Below, piece by piece: positions 1 through 7,795 of a stretch of 64,000 bases of DNA (positions are counted from its first letter, which is position 1; each line of letters begins with the position of its first letter). The notes below the pieces were generated by a model. It saw only the letters and a program-made list of their open reading frames with translations. It was not told where the DNA came from and ran no database searches. The DNA is taken from assembly GCA_000720995.1 (NCBI GenBank), contig JOEL01000010.1, positions 62,001 through 126,000 on the forward strand, given 5' to 3'. The position numbers and the translations under genes are program-made. The stretch comes from Streptomyces celluloflavus. Lineage in GTDB: Bacteria > Actinomycetota > Actinomycetes > Streptomycetales > Streptomycetaceae.

Positions 1-310
1 GGTGGCCCTTGCGGGCGGTACGCAGCGACTGGGCGAGGTACTCGACGCCGCCCGCCTCGACCGTCTTCTTGGTGCCGTCCGGCTGTATCTCCTCGACCGT
101 GCCGGAGGAGCCCTGTGGCGGTTCGAGATTGCCGTGGAAGTCGTTGAAGGAGAGCAGCTGCACATCGACCGTCCGGCCGGCGGGCGCCGGGTGGCGGCTG
201 TCGGCCCCGGCCGGCATGGCGGTGGCGGTGATGCCGAGCGCGGCGGCCAGCGCGGCGGCCCCGGCCGCCGCTCTGCGCGCGATGCGGCGCCGTGGAGGTG
301 TCGCAGACAT
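1..310 (-). CDS. Secreted bifunctional metallophosphatase / 5'-nucleotidase, N-terminal part
   Basis: Only the first 103 codons are in the window; the gene continues beyond position 1. The start is the ATG at 310. The N-terminus has a basic segment (PPRRRIARR) followed by an Ala-rich hydrophobic stretch, a typical export signal of about 36 residues. It is followed by VQLLSFNDFHGNL, the first metal-binding block of the calcineurin-like metallophosphatase domain of 5'-nucleotidases (Asp and His ligands in NDFHGN). By family the enzyme releases phosphate from extracellular nucleotides, which would feed phosphate scavenging. It is divergent from mshD, an arrangement I remember from S. coelicolor (SCO4152/SCO4151). 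The family assignment is firm; the substrate cannot be seen from this fragment. Confidence 0.85.
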   Translation of the reverse strand, partial: MSATPPRRRIARRAAAGAAALAAALGITATAMPAGADSRHPAPAGRTVDVQLLSFNDFHGNLEPPQGSSGTVEEIQPDGTKKTVEAGGVEYLAQSLRTARKGH

Positions 311-395
311 GTGATCCCCTTCGTGGACCCCGGCAAGGTGCCGTGGTGTGTGTCCGAGCGGTCGGCAGCCTATGGTCAACGCGCGTAGCGCGACA

Positions 396-428
396 GGGTT
401 GCCGGGTGACGAACGGGTTGCCGGTGAG
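396..428 (-). promoter_or_regulatory. Possible PhoP-binding direct repeat upstream of the 5'-nucleotidase
   Basis: GGGTTGCCGG occurs twice (396-405 and 415-424), each followed by GGTGA. Read on the minus strand this gives two TCACC cores, as in Streptomyces PHO boxes, upstream of a gene class known to be PhoP-controlled. The core spacing (18 nt) is not the usual 11 or 22 nt, so this is tentative. Confidence 0.3.
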
Positions 429-512
429 CACCGGGGCGGTGCGCCGGGGTGCCGGGCCAGGCCGCGGACCCGGCACCGGTCACCGGACCCGGCAGGGTCG
501 TACGCTTCGGGC

Positions 513-1451
513 ATGACTGACGCTGCACAGGAGACGGGCCGGACCGGCCGCAGGATTCAGGTGGCCGACGAGCTCACACCGGAGGAGGCCGCGGCCGCCC
601 TCCGGCTGATCGAGCGGGCCGCGCGTACCGACGGACAGCCCGCCGTGTCCGAACAGGGGCGGCTGCAACTGCGGGGCGGAGGGCGGCAGGGGGTGCGCCA
701 TCTGCTGGTGTACGTCCCGGCGGAGGACGGCGAGGAACTCGTCGGATACGGGCAGCTGGAGGACACCGACCCGGTGGAGGCACCGGCCGCCGAACTGGTC
801 GTCCACCCCGGACACCGCGGCCGCGGCCACGGCCGGGCGCTCGGCACCGAGCTGCTGACACAGTCCGGACGCCGGCTGCGGGTATGGGCGCACGGCGGCC
901 ACCCGGCCGCCCGGCACCTCGCGCAGACCCTCGGCCTGACGCTCTTCCGGGAACTGCGCCAGATGCGGCGCGGGCTGGCGGACCTGACACTGCCGGAGCC
1001 GGTGCTCCCGCCCGGGGTGACCGTACGGACCTTCCGGCCGGGCGCCGACGACGCGGCCTGGCTGGAGGTGAACGCGGAGTCGTTCGCCCACCACCCGGAG
1101 CAGGGCGCACTGACCCAGCGCGACCTGGACGACCGCAAGGCCGAGACCTGGTTCGACCCCGAGGGCTTCTTCCTCGCGGAGCGCGAAGGACGCCTGATCG
1201 GCTTCCACTGGACCAAGACGCACGCCGAGGAGGGCCTCGGCGAGGTGTACGTCCTCGGAGTCCGCCCCGGCGCACAGGGCGGCGGCCTCGGCAAGGCACT
1301 GACCACGATCGGCCTGCGCCATCTGGCGGCACAGGGCCTGCCGACGGCGATGCTCTACGTCGACGCGGACAACGCACCGGCGGTCACGGTCTACGAGCGC
1401 CTCGGATTCGTCACGCACGAGAAGGACCTGATGTATCGGTCGGAGACCTGA
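513..1451 (+). CDS. mshD: Mycothiol synthase (acetyl-CoA:Cys-GlcN-Ins acetyltransferase)
   Basis: MshD catalyses the last step of mycothiol synthesis, N-acetylating the cysteine of Cys-GlcN-inositol in the cytoplasm. The 312-residue product has the family's two GNAT domains: an N-terminal one with the acetyl-CoA loop HRGRGHGRAL (residues 101-110) and a C-terminal one with YVLGVRPGAQGGGLG (246-260) and the closing YERLGF. The ATG at 513 has no Shine-Dalgarno, but TACGCT at 501-506 lies 6 nt upstream, so a leaderless transcript is likely. Length and domain layout match actinobacterial MshD. The pathway's first enzyme, mshA, lies 24 kb further on. Confidence 0.93.
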   Translation: MTDAAQETGRTGRRIQVADELTPEEAAAALRLIERAARTDGQPAVSEQGRLQLRGGGRQGVRHLLVYVPAEDGEELVGYGQLEDTDPVEAPAAELVVHPGHRGRGHGRALGTELLTQSGRRLRVWAHGGHPAARHLAQTLGLTLFRELRQMRRGLADLTLPEPVLPPGVTVRTFRPGADDAAWLEVNAESFAHHPEQGALTQRDLDDRKAETWFDPEGFFLAEREGRLIGFHWTKTHAEEGLGEVYVLGVRPGAQGGGLGKALTTIGLRHLAAQGLPTAMLYVDADNAPAVTVYERLGFVTHEKDLMYRSET

Positions 1452-1475
1452 GGGGACCTGAGGGGACCTGAGGGG
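1446..1475 (+). repeat. Three tandem 10-bp repeats containing the mshD stop
   Basis: ACCTGAGGGG is repeated three times without gaps. The first copy supplies the TGA stop of mshD. Probably slippage at the gene end; no hairpin follows. Confidence 0.7.
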
Positions 1476-1524
1476 GCGTTACGGGGCGGGCGGGGGTGGT
1501 GGCGGTAGGGGGCGGCCCTTGTGG

Positions 1525-3705
1525 TTACGGGGTCCTGTCGTCAAGGTCCTGTCCGGCCGCCCGCCGCCGCTCCGCGAGCCGCTCCAGCGACCAGGCGGTC
1601 CACGGGTGTTCGGGCCCGAGCACCCTCGCCCGCGCATCGGCCACCAACTCGGCCTGCACCACCGCTTCTTCGAGCAGACCGAGCTCAGCGAGGACTCGGC
1701 TCAGCAAGGAGCGGGCGGCGAGGGTCTTGGGGTGGTCCGGTCCGTAGGTGCGCTCCAAGGCCGCAACCACGCCACGGACGAGGGGCAGGGCCTGCCGCTG
1801 ATGACCGGTGGTGATCAAGGCGAAGCCGTGGTTCAGTTCGGCGGCCAAGGTGATCGGGTGCCCGGGGCCGACCACGCGGCGGCAGTCCGCCAGCAGCTCG
1901 GGTCCGGTGACCGGGTCCAGCTCCGGGCCGACCGTGAACTCCAGCAGATACGTCCGCGCGATGAGCGTCGACGGATGGGCCGCGCCCAGCGCGGCGGTTC
2001 GGCCCGCGACGGCCCGTCGCAACAGCGACACCGCCTCGGCCTTCCGGCCGAGCCCCCAGACCAGCACCGGGGACAACCCCACACAGCTCTCCAGTGTTTC
2101 GACGGCATCCGCGCCGAACGCGGCGGTGCAGTCCGCGAGGGCGAGGCGATGGGCCGCCTCCGCTTCCTCGTACCGTCCGAGCCGGTAGAGGGCCCGCCCG
2201 ACCCGTTGACGGATCGCGATCACCACGGGGTGGCTCGCGTCCAGCAACCGCGTCCCGCGCGCGACCGCGTCCTGCGCCACCGACAGCGCGGACGCGTAGT
2301 CGCCCGCCCGGTGCAGGGCCACCACGAGCCGCAACGCGCAGTCCAGCACGCGCGTCACGGTCGCCGGACCGGCTTCCGTCCACTGGACCGCCCGGCGCAG
2401 CAACGCCCGGGTATGCGGCGCGAACGGCGCCGGCGGCGGGTCCTCGCGCGCCCACGGCCGCGTCACGTCGGGCAGCACCGCGCCGAGCAGTTCGGCGGCG
2501 GCGCCGAGAAGCGCGTCACGGTGCTCTCCCGGGGTGCCCCGGGCGATGCTGTCGAGCAGTACCCCGTGGGTGCGCACACAGCGGGGCGGACCGGGGACGA
2601 GGCGGGTGAGCGAGTGGTCGAGCAGTCCGCGGAGCGCCAGCTCCACCCGGGGGCGGGGCAGCACCGCACCGATGCCCGCACCGGCCAGCAGGTGGAGCGG
2701 CAGCGGATCGTGGGACCAGCAGGCGAGCAGCTGGATCAGGGTCGTGGCCTCGGGCAGCCCGTGAGTGCGCAGTGCGTCCAGGGACAGTTCCCAGGTGCTG
2801 CTGGCGAGATGGCGCGAGTCGTGGCCGCTGCCGTACTCGGCCCCTTGGTCCAGCAGTTCGATGGCATCCACCTCGGGACCCCGGTCGAGCGCCCGCCCGT
2901 ACTCCGCCATGCTCCACGGATCGATCACCTGGTGTGCCAGGTAGCCGCCCGCGAGGGTGAGCGCCAGCGGCAGCCGCCCGAGCCGGTCCGCGATCTCGGC
3001 CGCCTCCTCCACCGTCCCGCTCTCCGGAGCCAGATCGCACAGCACCCGCGCCGCGTCCTCCCGCGGCAGCACACCCACGTGGTGCAGCTCGGCACCGGGC
3101 CACCAATGCGCGGCAACCTGCCGGGTGGTGACCAGGGTGGTGCCGCGCGGGCTGGTGCGCAGCCAGCTGCCGTCGCGCAGGACGGCCGGGTCGTCGGCGT
3201 TGTCGATCACCAGCAGCCAGGGCTGGTCGGACCGGTCCAGCCGGTCCCACACCAGGTCCGCGGCGGCCCGCAGCCCGCTGCGGGCGGCGGTGAGCTCACC
3301 TTCGCCCGCCCCGCGGTCCGCGGCGACGGCGAGCATTCCCGCGCGTAGTGAGGTCAGATCGGAGGCGTTGACCCACAGCCCGGTCCGGCCGCCCTCGGCG
3401 GTCGCGGAACGGAAGATCTCGGAGGCGACGGCGGTCTTGCCGCAGCCGCCCAGGCCGTGCAGCACGTAGACCTGATGAGTCCTGCCGTCTTCGAGGGCGG
3501 TACGCAGCCGCCCGAGCAGTTCCACCCGGTCGCGCAGGACCACCGGAGTGCGCCCTACGGCCGGTCGCCGTACGGAGTCCGGCGCCGTCCCCGGCGCGGC
3601 GGTCCGGGCATCACCGTGGTGGTGGTGCTCGGTGATGTGCTGGTCCCCACCGGACTGGTAGACCCGGCCGTTGTCCGCCGCCCGGCCCTCGGTCGGCCCA
3701 ATCAC
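1525..3705 (-). CDS. NB-ARC/TPR signal-transduction ATPase (STAND, NLR-like) with N-terminal short signalling motif
   Basis: 726 residues from a GTG at 3705 that overlaps the upstream TGA (GTGA), indicating translational coupling. N-terminus: residues 14-26 read RVYQSGGDQHITE, followed by a His run, a motif also found at the very C-terminus of the preceding gene. Then an NB-ARC NTPase: Walker A HGLGGCGKT (83-91), Walker B WLLVIDNADD (163-172), sensor strand GTTLVTTRQ (188-196) and a GLPL-like LGRLPLALT (242-250). From about 460 to 715 come tetratricopeptide repeats of the 42-residue kind with the GPxHP signature. STAND proteins of this architecture act as ligand-triggered switches that oligomerise; the TPRs would be the sensor and the N-terminal motif the output contact. 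The trigger is unknown. The architecture is certain; the role in cell death or defence is inferred. Confidence 0.85.
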   Translation of the reverse strand: MIGPTEGRAADNGRVYQSGGDQHITEHHHHGDARTAAPGTAPDSVRRPAVGRTPVVLRDRVELLGRLRTALEDGRTHQVYVLHGLGGCGKTAVASEIFRSATAEGGRTGLWVNASDLTSLRAGMLAVAADRGAGEGELTAARSGLRAAADLVWDRLDRSDQPWLLVIDNADDPAVLRDGSWLRTSPRGTTLVTTRQVAAHWWPGAELHHVGVLPREDAARVLCDLAPESGTVEEAAEIADRLGRLPLALTLAGGYLAHQVIDPWSMAEYGRALDRGPEVDAIELLDQGAEYGSGHDSRHLASSTWELSLDALRTHGLPEATTLIQLLACWSHDPLPLHLLAGAGIGAVLPRPRVELALRGLLDHSLTRLVPGPPRCVRTHGVLLDSIARGTPGEHRDALLGAAAELLGAVLPDVTRPWAREDPPPAPFAPHTRALLRRAVQWTEAGPATVTRVLDCALRLVVALHRAGDYASALSVAQDAVARGTRLLDASHPVVIAIRQRVGRALYRLGRYEEAEAAHRLALADCTAAFGADAVETLESCVGLSPVLVWGLGRKAEAVSLLRRAVAGRTAALGAAHPSTLIARTYLLEFTVGPELDPVTGPELLADCRRVVGPGHPITLAAELNHGFALITTGHQRQALPLVRGVVAALERTYGPDHPKTLAARSLLSRVLAELGLLEEAVVQAELVADARARVLGPEHPWTAWSLERLAERRRAAGQDLDDRTP

Positions 3706-4097
3706 GGCTCGGAGATGTGCAGGTCGCGTCCGGCCTGGTAGATCCGGGAGTCGCCGGAGGCGGTGGCGTGCTGTGAGACGGCCGGGGCGGGTGCCGCGTC
3801 GGGTGCGAGTGCGTCCAGCAGGCTCCGCAGCTCCACCACGGCCTCGGGCCGGCCGACCAGCAACCGCCTGATCCGGCCCTGCCACTCGGCTGCCAGTTCC
3901 TCCTCGGCGGCCGGGTCTCCGGCCAGATCCTCCCGGGTGCTGTCCAGCTCGGCCGCCACCGCTTCGGCCCGCTCGGGCCAGGCTCGGCGCCAGAGGGCGA
4001 CGACCCCGTCCCTGGTGTGCTCCCAGGCGTCGGTCGCCATCAGTGTGACGAGGGTCAGGCTCGCGTTCTGCGCGAGCGTGGTCAGCTCCGGATCCAT
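3702..4097 (-). CDS. Small helical protein with C-terminal amyloid-like motif; candidate NLR effector
   Basis: 131 residues; ATG at 4097 with GAGGAGCG as Shine-Dalgarno. Residues 1-100 look entirely alpha-helical with no enzyme motif; the first about 25 residues are the most hydrophobic (LTLVTLMATDAW). A Pro/Ala linker (101-110) leads to the terminal motif RIYQAGRDLHISE (118-130), which matches residues 14-26 of the downstream NB-ARC protein at R, Y, Q, G, D, H, I and E. Family knowledge from memory: in actinomycetes such short motifs (BASS, bacterial amyloid signalling sequences) link an effector, often of the membrane-acting Bell type, to an NLR encoded next to it. The helical domain is compatible with a Bell-like effector, but I cannot prove that. 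Coupled by a 4-nt overlap to the NLR gene. Confidence 0.75.
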   Translation of the reverse strand: MDPELTTLAQNASLTLVTLMATDAWEHTRDGVVALWRRAWPERAEAVAAELDSTREDLAGDPAAEEELAAEWQGRIRRLLVGRPEAVVELRSLLDALAPDAAPAPAVSQHATASGDSRIYQAGRDLHISEP

Positions 4098-4136
4098 GGC
4101 GCACGCTCCTCGCGCTGCTGCGTACCGGTCGACATA

Positions 4137-4745
4137 TCAGCGGACGGCGGGCGGTCCGAGCGGGGCGATCTCCCGCTCGAAGAACTCCGGGAACTCCTCG
4201 CCCTTGCGGTACAGGGACTCGAAATCGGTGACCGTCGCCGCGATCTGCCCGGGATCGATGAACCGTCGCGCGCCCGCGCCCTTCAGTTCCTCGTCGTAGA
4301 TCACGGCGTACATCACCGAGTTCCCGAGGACGACGACCTCGGGCAGCGGTCCGTCGCGCTCCACGTCGGCGATCTCCCGGGCGTCCAGTACCCGGATCTC
4401 CTCGCCCAGCTCCGACCGGAGCCGGAAGGAGTTCATCTCCCATTGGAGGTACGGACTCACGGGGAATTCGACGATACGGAGCCTCCGGAACGCCAGGCCG
4501 CGTCGAGCGGTGTCCCGGAAGTACGCGGCAACGGAATCCCGCTCGGCCTCGATCAGCCGCAACGCGCCCGCCCAGTCTCCGGCGGCGAACGCGTCCCAGC
4601 TCGGCGAGCCCTGCTCCGTGAACGTCTGGCCGCGCTCGATCTTGGCAAGGAGATGGATGTCGCCCTCGTAGAACCGGCCGAAGTCGTCGAGGTAGTCCGG
4701 CCTCTTGAGAACCTCGCCGGAGCCGTCACGGAAGCACTCAAACAC
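4137..4745 (-). CDS. DUF6879 family protein
   Basis: 202 residues, soluble, no signal peptide or membrane segment. The run of Trp/Phe/Tyr with charged residues (LLAKIERGQTF, RRLRIVEFPVSPYL, WEMNSFRLRSELGEEIRVLD) fits the DUF6879 family, which is common in Streptomyces beside regulators and small accessory proteins and has no known biochemical role. The ATG at 4745 lies 8 nt inside the end of the preceding gene, and the next gene starts 39 nt after its stop, so it is the second gene of the operon that ends with the NLR. No catalytic residues are recognisable. Confidence 0.7.
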   Translation of the reverse strand: MFECFRDGSGEVLKRPDYLDDFGRFYEGDIHLLAKIERGQTFTEQGSPSWDAFAAGDWAGALRLIEAERDSVAAYFRDTARRGLAFRRLRIVEFPVSPYLQWEMNSFRLRSELGEEIRVLDAREIADVERDGPLPEVVVLGNSVMYAVIYDEELKGAGARRFIDPGQIAATVTDFESLYRKGEEFPEFFEREIAPLGPPAVR

Positions 4746-5007
4746 GGGGAATGTCCTTCTTCGCCGCGATGAGCATGCTGCGGGGGATGACCACGAGGCG
4801 TTCGTCCAGGCCGATCGAGACTCCGTCCGGCAGGCGGGTGCCGAGGGAGGCGGTGAGGTCCCGTCCGATCACGGCGATATCGCCATTCTCCAGCTCCCAG
4901 ATGTCCGGGCATTCAGGACCGGAGTTGGTCGTACCCAGCTCCAGGGCCGACTTCCCCAGCCGCCTCTTGAAGTTCGTCCCCGGGTCCGCTTCCCATGGCC
5001 TGCCCAT
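4738..5007 (-). CDS. Small hypothetical protein, first gene of the NLR operon
   Basis: 89 residues. The ATG at 5007 is preceded by GAGGGGCGG. The middle of the protein reads CPDIWELENGDIAVIGRDLT, a pattern I know from small Streptomyces proteins encoded immediately upstream of DUF6879 genes. The C-terminus VVIPRSMLIAAKKDIP is beta/alpha-like; there is no membrane segment. It overlaps the DUF6879 start by 8 nt. Function unknown; its constant pairing with DUF6879 suggests they act together. Confidence 0.65.
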   Translation of the reverse strand: MGRPWEADPGTNFKRRLGKSALELGTTNSGPECPDIWELENGDIAVIGRDLTASLGTRLPDGVSIGLDERLVVIPRSMLIAAKKDIPRV

Positions 5008-5226
5008 GATGCCGCCCCTCTGCTGCCTCGTTACGGAAATGTAGCAGCGGTGACCCGGTCAAGTACCTTGTGCTGCACGGCACTTGGGCTGATCGGGTGA
5101 AGGGTGTGGGGACGTGTGGCCTGGTGTGATGTGCCGGGTTCGGCTCGGGAGTCGAACGAGCATGAGGCGGAAGTATTCCTCCCGCTGAGCCGGGGCGTTT
5201 GCGACGACCACTACAACTCAAGCGGG

Positions 5227-5511
5227 TCACTGCCGGGGCTCCGGCTCGGTTTGGGCCACCCATGACACCGCCGCCGCGAGATCGGGTGCCGTCCCGGCGG
5301 GGGTGTAGGTGAAGCCGTCCCACTCCTCCAGGGCCCTGGGCTCCTCGGGGCGAAGGTGGCCGGCGCCGCCGTGCAGCGGCCGGTGGCGCCGGTAGATGTC
5401 CAGAGGCGGGCGGCGCCGCTTCTCGTAGGGCGCGAGCGGATCCAACGGGTCCACAGGTGCGGTCGCACGCGATGGCTGATTCGGCGGTCCGGGTCGGCTG
5501 TGCTTGCCCAT
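5227..5511 (-). CDS. DUF6087 family protein
   Basis: 94 residues. I chose the internal ATG at 5511 (MGKHSRPGPP...) because the family begins MGKHRRPGPP; an upstream in-frame start at 5535 would add 9 atypical residues. Recognisable features are PLAPYEKRRRPPLDIYRRHRP, which pairs basic and aromatic residues, and LEEWDGFTYTPAG. The protein is small, basic and soluble. The family is common in streptomycete accessory regions and has no assigned function. Oriented like the operon on its left but separated from it by about 220 bp. Confidence 0.65.
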   Translation of the reverse strand: MGKHSRPGPPNQPSRATAPVDPLDPLAPYEKRRRPPLDIYRRHRPLHGGAGHLRPEEPRALEEWDGFTYTPAGTAPDLAAAVSWVAQTEPEPRQ

Positions 5512-5682
5512 GCTCTCGATGGTCTCAGGCCGCAACCGTGGTCGGGCGAGCAGCGCCGAGATCCTTCGCCCGGGTGCAGACCTCGTCCACTGTGGCGGTT
5601 GCGATTGCGTGCCGAAATGGCGGCGGCCCCGTGGCTACCGGGGCCGCGTCGTCTGGGGGTTGGGTGCCCTGGGCCACGTAGG

Positions 5683-5973
5683 TCAGGCGGCGGGGAATCC
5701 CCCGTGCTTGACGGCGGTGACGAACGAGGTCCAGTCGGCTGCGGGGAAGACGAGGGCTGGGCCGTCCGGGTCTTTGCTGTCGCGGACGGGGACGATGCCG
5801 TGGGCTTGGGTGAGGGCGGGGGAGAACTCGAGGCATTCCCCGCCGTTGGCGTCGCTGTAGGAGGACTTGACCCAGGTGAAGGTGCGGGAGAACTCGATGC
5901 ACTGGCCTCCGTTGGCGTCGCTGTAGGACGACTTGACCCACTCGGCGGCGGAGAGATCCACGGCGGGGTTCAT
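5683..5973 (-). CDS. DUF397 protein with an internally duplicated core
   Basis: 96 residues, overlapping the XRE gene upstream by 4 nt (ATGA), so co-translated with it. DUF397 proteins are small partners of XRE/DUF5753 regulators in actinomycetes. The usual single core WxKSSYSxxxGxCxE appears twice here: WVKSSYSDANGGQCIEFS at about residues 12-29 and WVKSSYSDANGGECLEFS at about 34-51. The usual C-terminal VRDSKDPDGPALVFPAADW follows once. The near-identical copies point to a recent in-frame duplication. The BldB/WhiJ-like regulatory role is family knowledge only. Confidence 0.85.
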   Translation of the reverse strand: MNPAVDLSAAEWVKSSYSDANGGQCIEFSRTFTWVKSSYSDANGGECLEFSPALTQAHGIVPVRDSKDPDGPALVFPAADWTSFVTAVKHGGFPAA

Positions 5974-6800
5974 GCTCGGTACTCCTTCAGCAGAGTTGCG
6001 ATCAGGGCTAGTGATTGGTCCGGGGACAACGCATGTGCCCTCAGCAGATCGTAGTCATCCATGGCGGCATCGACCGTTTGTGCGGAGTCGTGCATCCTGC
6101 CTCCTACCCGGGTCTCCGTGTACAGCACCGTGGGGGAGTCCGTGAAACGCAGCACAATGAAGGGCTTCGTGGACGCGGCCGGAGCACCCGCCGTGAACGG
6201 CATGATCTGAAGATTGACGTGCGGCAACTCGGCAGCCGTCAGCAGGTACTCAAGCTGCCCGGCCATGACCGCGGTGCAACCTACGACCGTGCGCAGGCAC
6301 GCCTCATCAAGGATGGTCCACAGGAGCGGTGGAGTGTCCCGTTCGAAGACGTCACGTCGCCGCACGCGTGCGGCGACCTTGCCTTCGATTGCCTCTGTCT
6401 TCTCCCGGGAGAAGTAGGCTCCGAAGATGGCCCGCGCGTAGTCCTCCGTCTGGAGAAGCCCCAACACGACGCTCGATGAGTAGGCAAGTATCCGCGACGC
6501 CTTCCGCTCCAGGTTGAGGTACGGAACGAACCAGCTCGGGTGATCTCCCTCATCGATCCTCCGCAGCAGCCCCGCGAATAGCTCACCGGTCCCGAACACG
6601 GTGTCGCAGCCCTTGGCGAACTTCTCGCTCGGCCTGGGCAGCAGCGTCCCGGACTCGACCTTGCTGACGTAGCCCTCGGAGTAACCCGTGGCATTGCCCA
6701 GATGCTTCTGCGTGAGCTTGCGGGCCTGACGTACCTGTCTGACGTCACGCCCGAAGCGCTGGAGCGGATTCAAGTGCTCGGGTGGGGATGTCTCGTCCAA
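5970..6800 (-). CDS. XRE-family regulator with DUF5753 domain (Scr1/WhiJ-like)
   Basis: 276 residues. An N-terminal helix-turn-helix (about 15-70: RQARKLTQKHLGNATGYSEGYVSKVESG) is followed by the DUF5753 domain with typical LLQTEDYARAIF, RRRDVFERDTPPLLWTILDEACLR and VNLQIMPFTAGA. Such proteins pair with DUF397 proteins and affect development or antibiotic production in Streptomyces. The start at 6800 gives the full HTH. The next gene on the right is divergent, 230 bp away, so the intergenic region may hold a shared promoter. Confidence 0.88.
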   Translation of the reverse strand: MDETSPPEHLNPLQRFGRDVRQVRQARKLTQKHLGNATGYSEGYVSKVESGTLLPRPSEKFAKGCDTVFGTGELFAGLLRRIDEGDHPSWFVPYLNLERKASRILAYSSSVVLGLLQTEDYARAIFGAYFSREKTEAIEGKVAARVRRRDVFERDTPPLLWTILDEACLRTVVGCTAVMAGQLEYLLTAAELPHVNLQIMPFTAGAPAASTKPFIVLRFTDSPTVLYTETRVGGRMHDSAQTVDAAMDDYDLLRAHALSPDQSLALIATLLKEYRA

Positions 6801-7033
6801 CGCTATGACCTCTCGTCATGTCGGTGCACGGCAGCATCGAGGCAGGTCACTGTCTTGAACGGTGCCTCCTCAAGCAACCCGATTCTATTGCCCGTTGCGT
6901 TGCCCTGGTGACCAATTGACTACACCCGGTGTCCAGTCGGGTCGGTCGAACGCCAGCCCACCGCCACACGCAGGACCCCCGCGACGCGCGAACGTCCGGG
7001 GGCGTGGCCCTCAACCCCCTGGAGGTTGACGAC

Positions 7034-7666
7034 ATGTCGCACCCTAGCCGAAGGCGGGAAACCCCCGTTCCGTACATCACGGCCTGGAGTGAAGAGCGGG
7101 TCGCCGTCAGGACGCTCACGGTGCGCGGCGATGGTGCCGGGCTGTGCTACCGCGACGAGACGCCGGCCGACCGGGATGCGCAGGGTGTGCTGTGGAGCCG
7201 TCTCATCGAGGCGCCGGGGTGTGGGAAGCCCAACTTCCGCTCGGTGCACCCGGTTCGCCAGCGGCGGGCCGTGCTGGAGGGGCTGTGTCAGGTCTGCGGG
7301 GGACCGGCCAGCCGGACCTCCCGGGGATGGCTGTTCCTCCTGCCCAGGTCCGGTCCCGCCGAGCTGTCGGCCGGCTGGCCCGAGGGTGCGCACTGCACCA
7401 AACCGCCGGTCTGCGTGCCCTGCGCCGCCACCGCCGTCCGTTACTGCCCGCACCTGTCCGAGCCGGTCGCCGTCCGCGTACGTAAGCCCCGGCCGCGCGG
7501 TGTCTTCGGCGGCTTCCACGCACCCGGCGCCACCGGGCGGCTCGCCTCGTCGGACGACGGCTATCTGCCCTACGGCCACCAGCACACGTCGTGGTTCCTC
7601 GCCTCCCAACTCGTCGTCGAGCTGCGCCGCTGCACCGTGGTCGACCTCGACTCGGAACTCGTATGA
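7034..7666 (+). CDS. Hypothetical Cys-rich protein, possible zinc ribbon
   Basis: 210 residues from the ATG at 7034, which follows GGAGG at 7021-7025; an in-frame start at 6929 has no ribosome-binding site. The middle contains CQVCGG, and further on CVPCAATAVRYCPH, which could form a treble-clef or zinc-ribbon site like those of HNH-type proteins, although no HNH catalytic motif is seen. No signal peptide. Proteins of this type are common in Streptomyces accessory regions near XRE/DUF397 genes; I do not know a function. Its stop overlaps the start of a following, truncated gene (ATGA). Confidence 0.6.
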   Translation: MSHPSRRRETPVPYITAWSEERVAVRTLTVRGDGAGLCYRDETPADRDAQGVLWSRLIEAPGCGKPNFRSVHPVRQRRAVLEGLCQVCGGPASRTSRGWLFLLPRSGPAELSAGWPEGAHCTKPPVCVPCAATAVRYCPHLSEPVAVRVRKPRPRGVFGGFHAPGATGRLASSDDGYLPYGHQHTSWFLASQLVVELRRCTVVDLDSELV

Positions 7667-7795
7667 CTCCCGGGCCATCTGTTTGCCGTTGCCCCGAGAC
7701 CGAGTGGCGCGACGACGGCACCGGTCAGGCCATCCACGACGTGCTGCGCCGGCAGGTGCGGGAGAGGGTGCGGCGGAAGGCGGCCGGGTCCGGCC
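7663..7795 (+). pseudogene. Truncated small gene interrupted by transposase remnant
   Basis: An ATG at 7663 overlaps the previous stop and opens a frame (MTPGPSVCRCPETEWRDDGT..., then basic QVRERVRRKAAGSG) of about 44 codons that looks genuine by its coupling to the gene before it. It then runs out of frame into the IS4-type transposase fragment starting near 7796. The natural 3' end is lost. Insertion or deletion at about 7785-7800 is the simplest explanation. Confidence 0.45.

Noticed and set aside
1519-3348. Long plus-strand open frame opposite the NB-ARC gene
   Set aside because: Antisense shadow caused by high GC; composition is Arg/Gln/Gly-rich without motifs.
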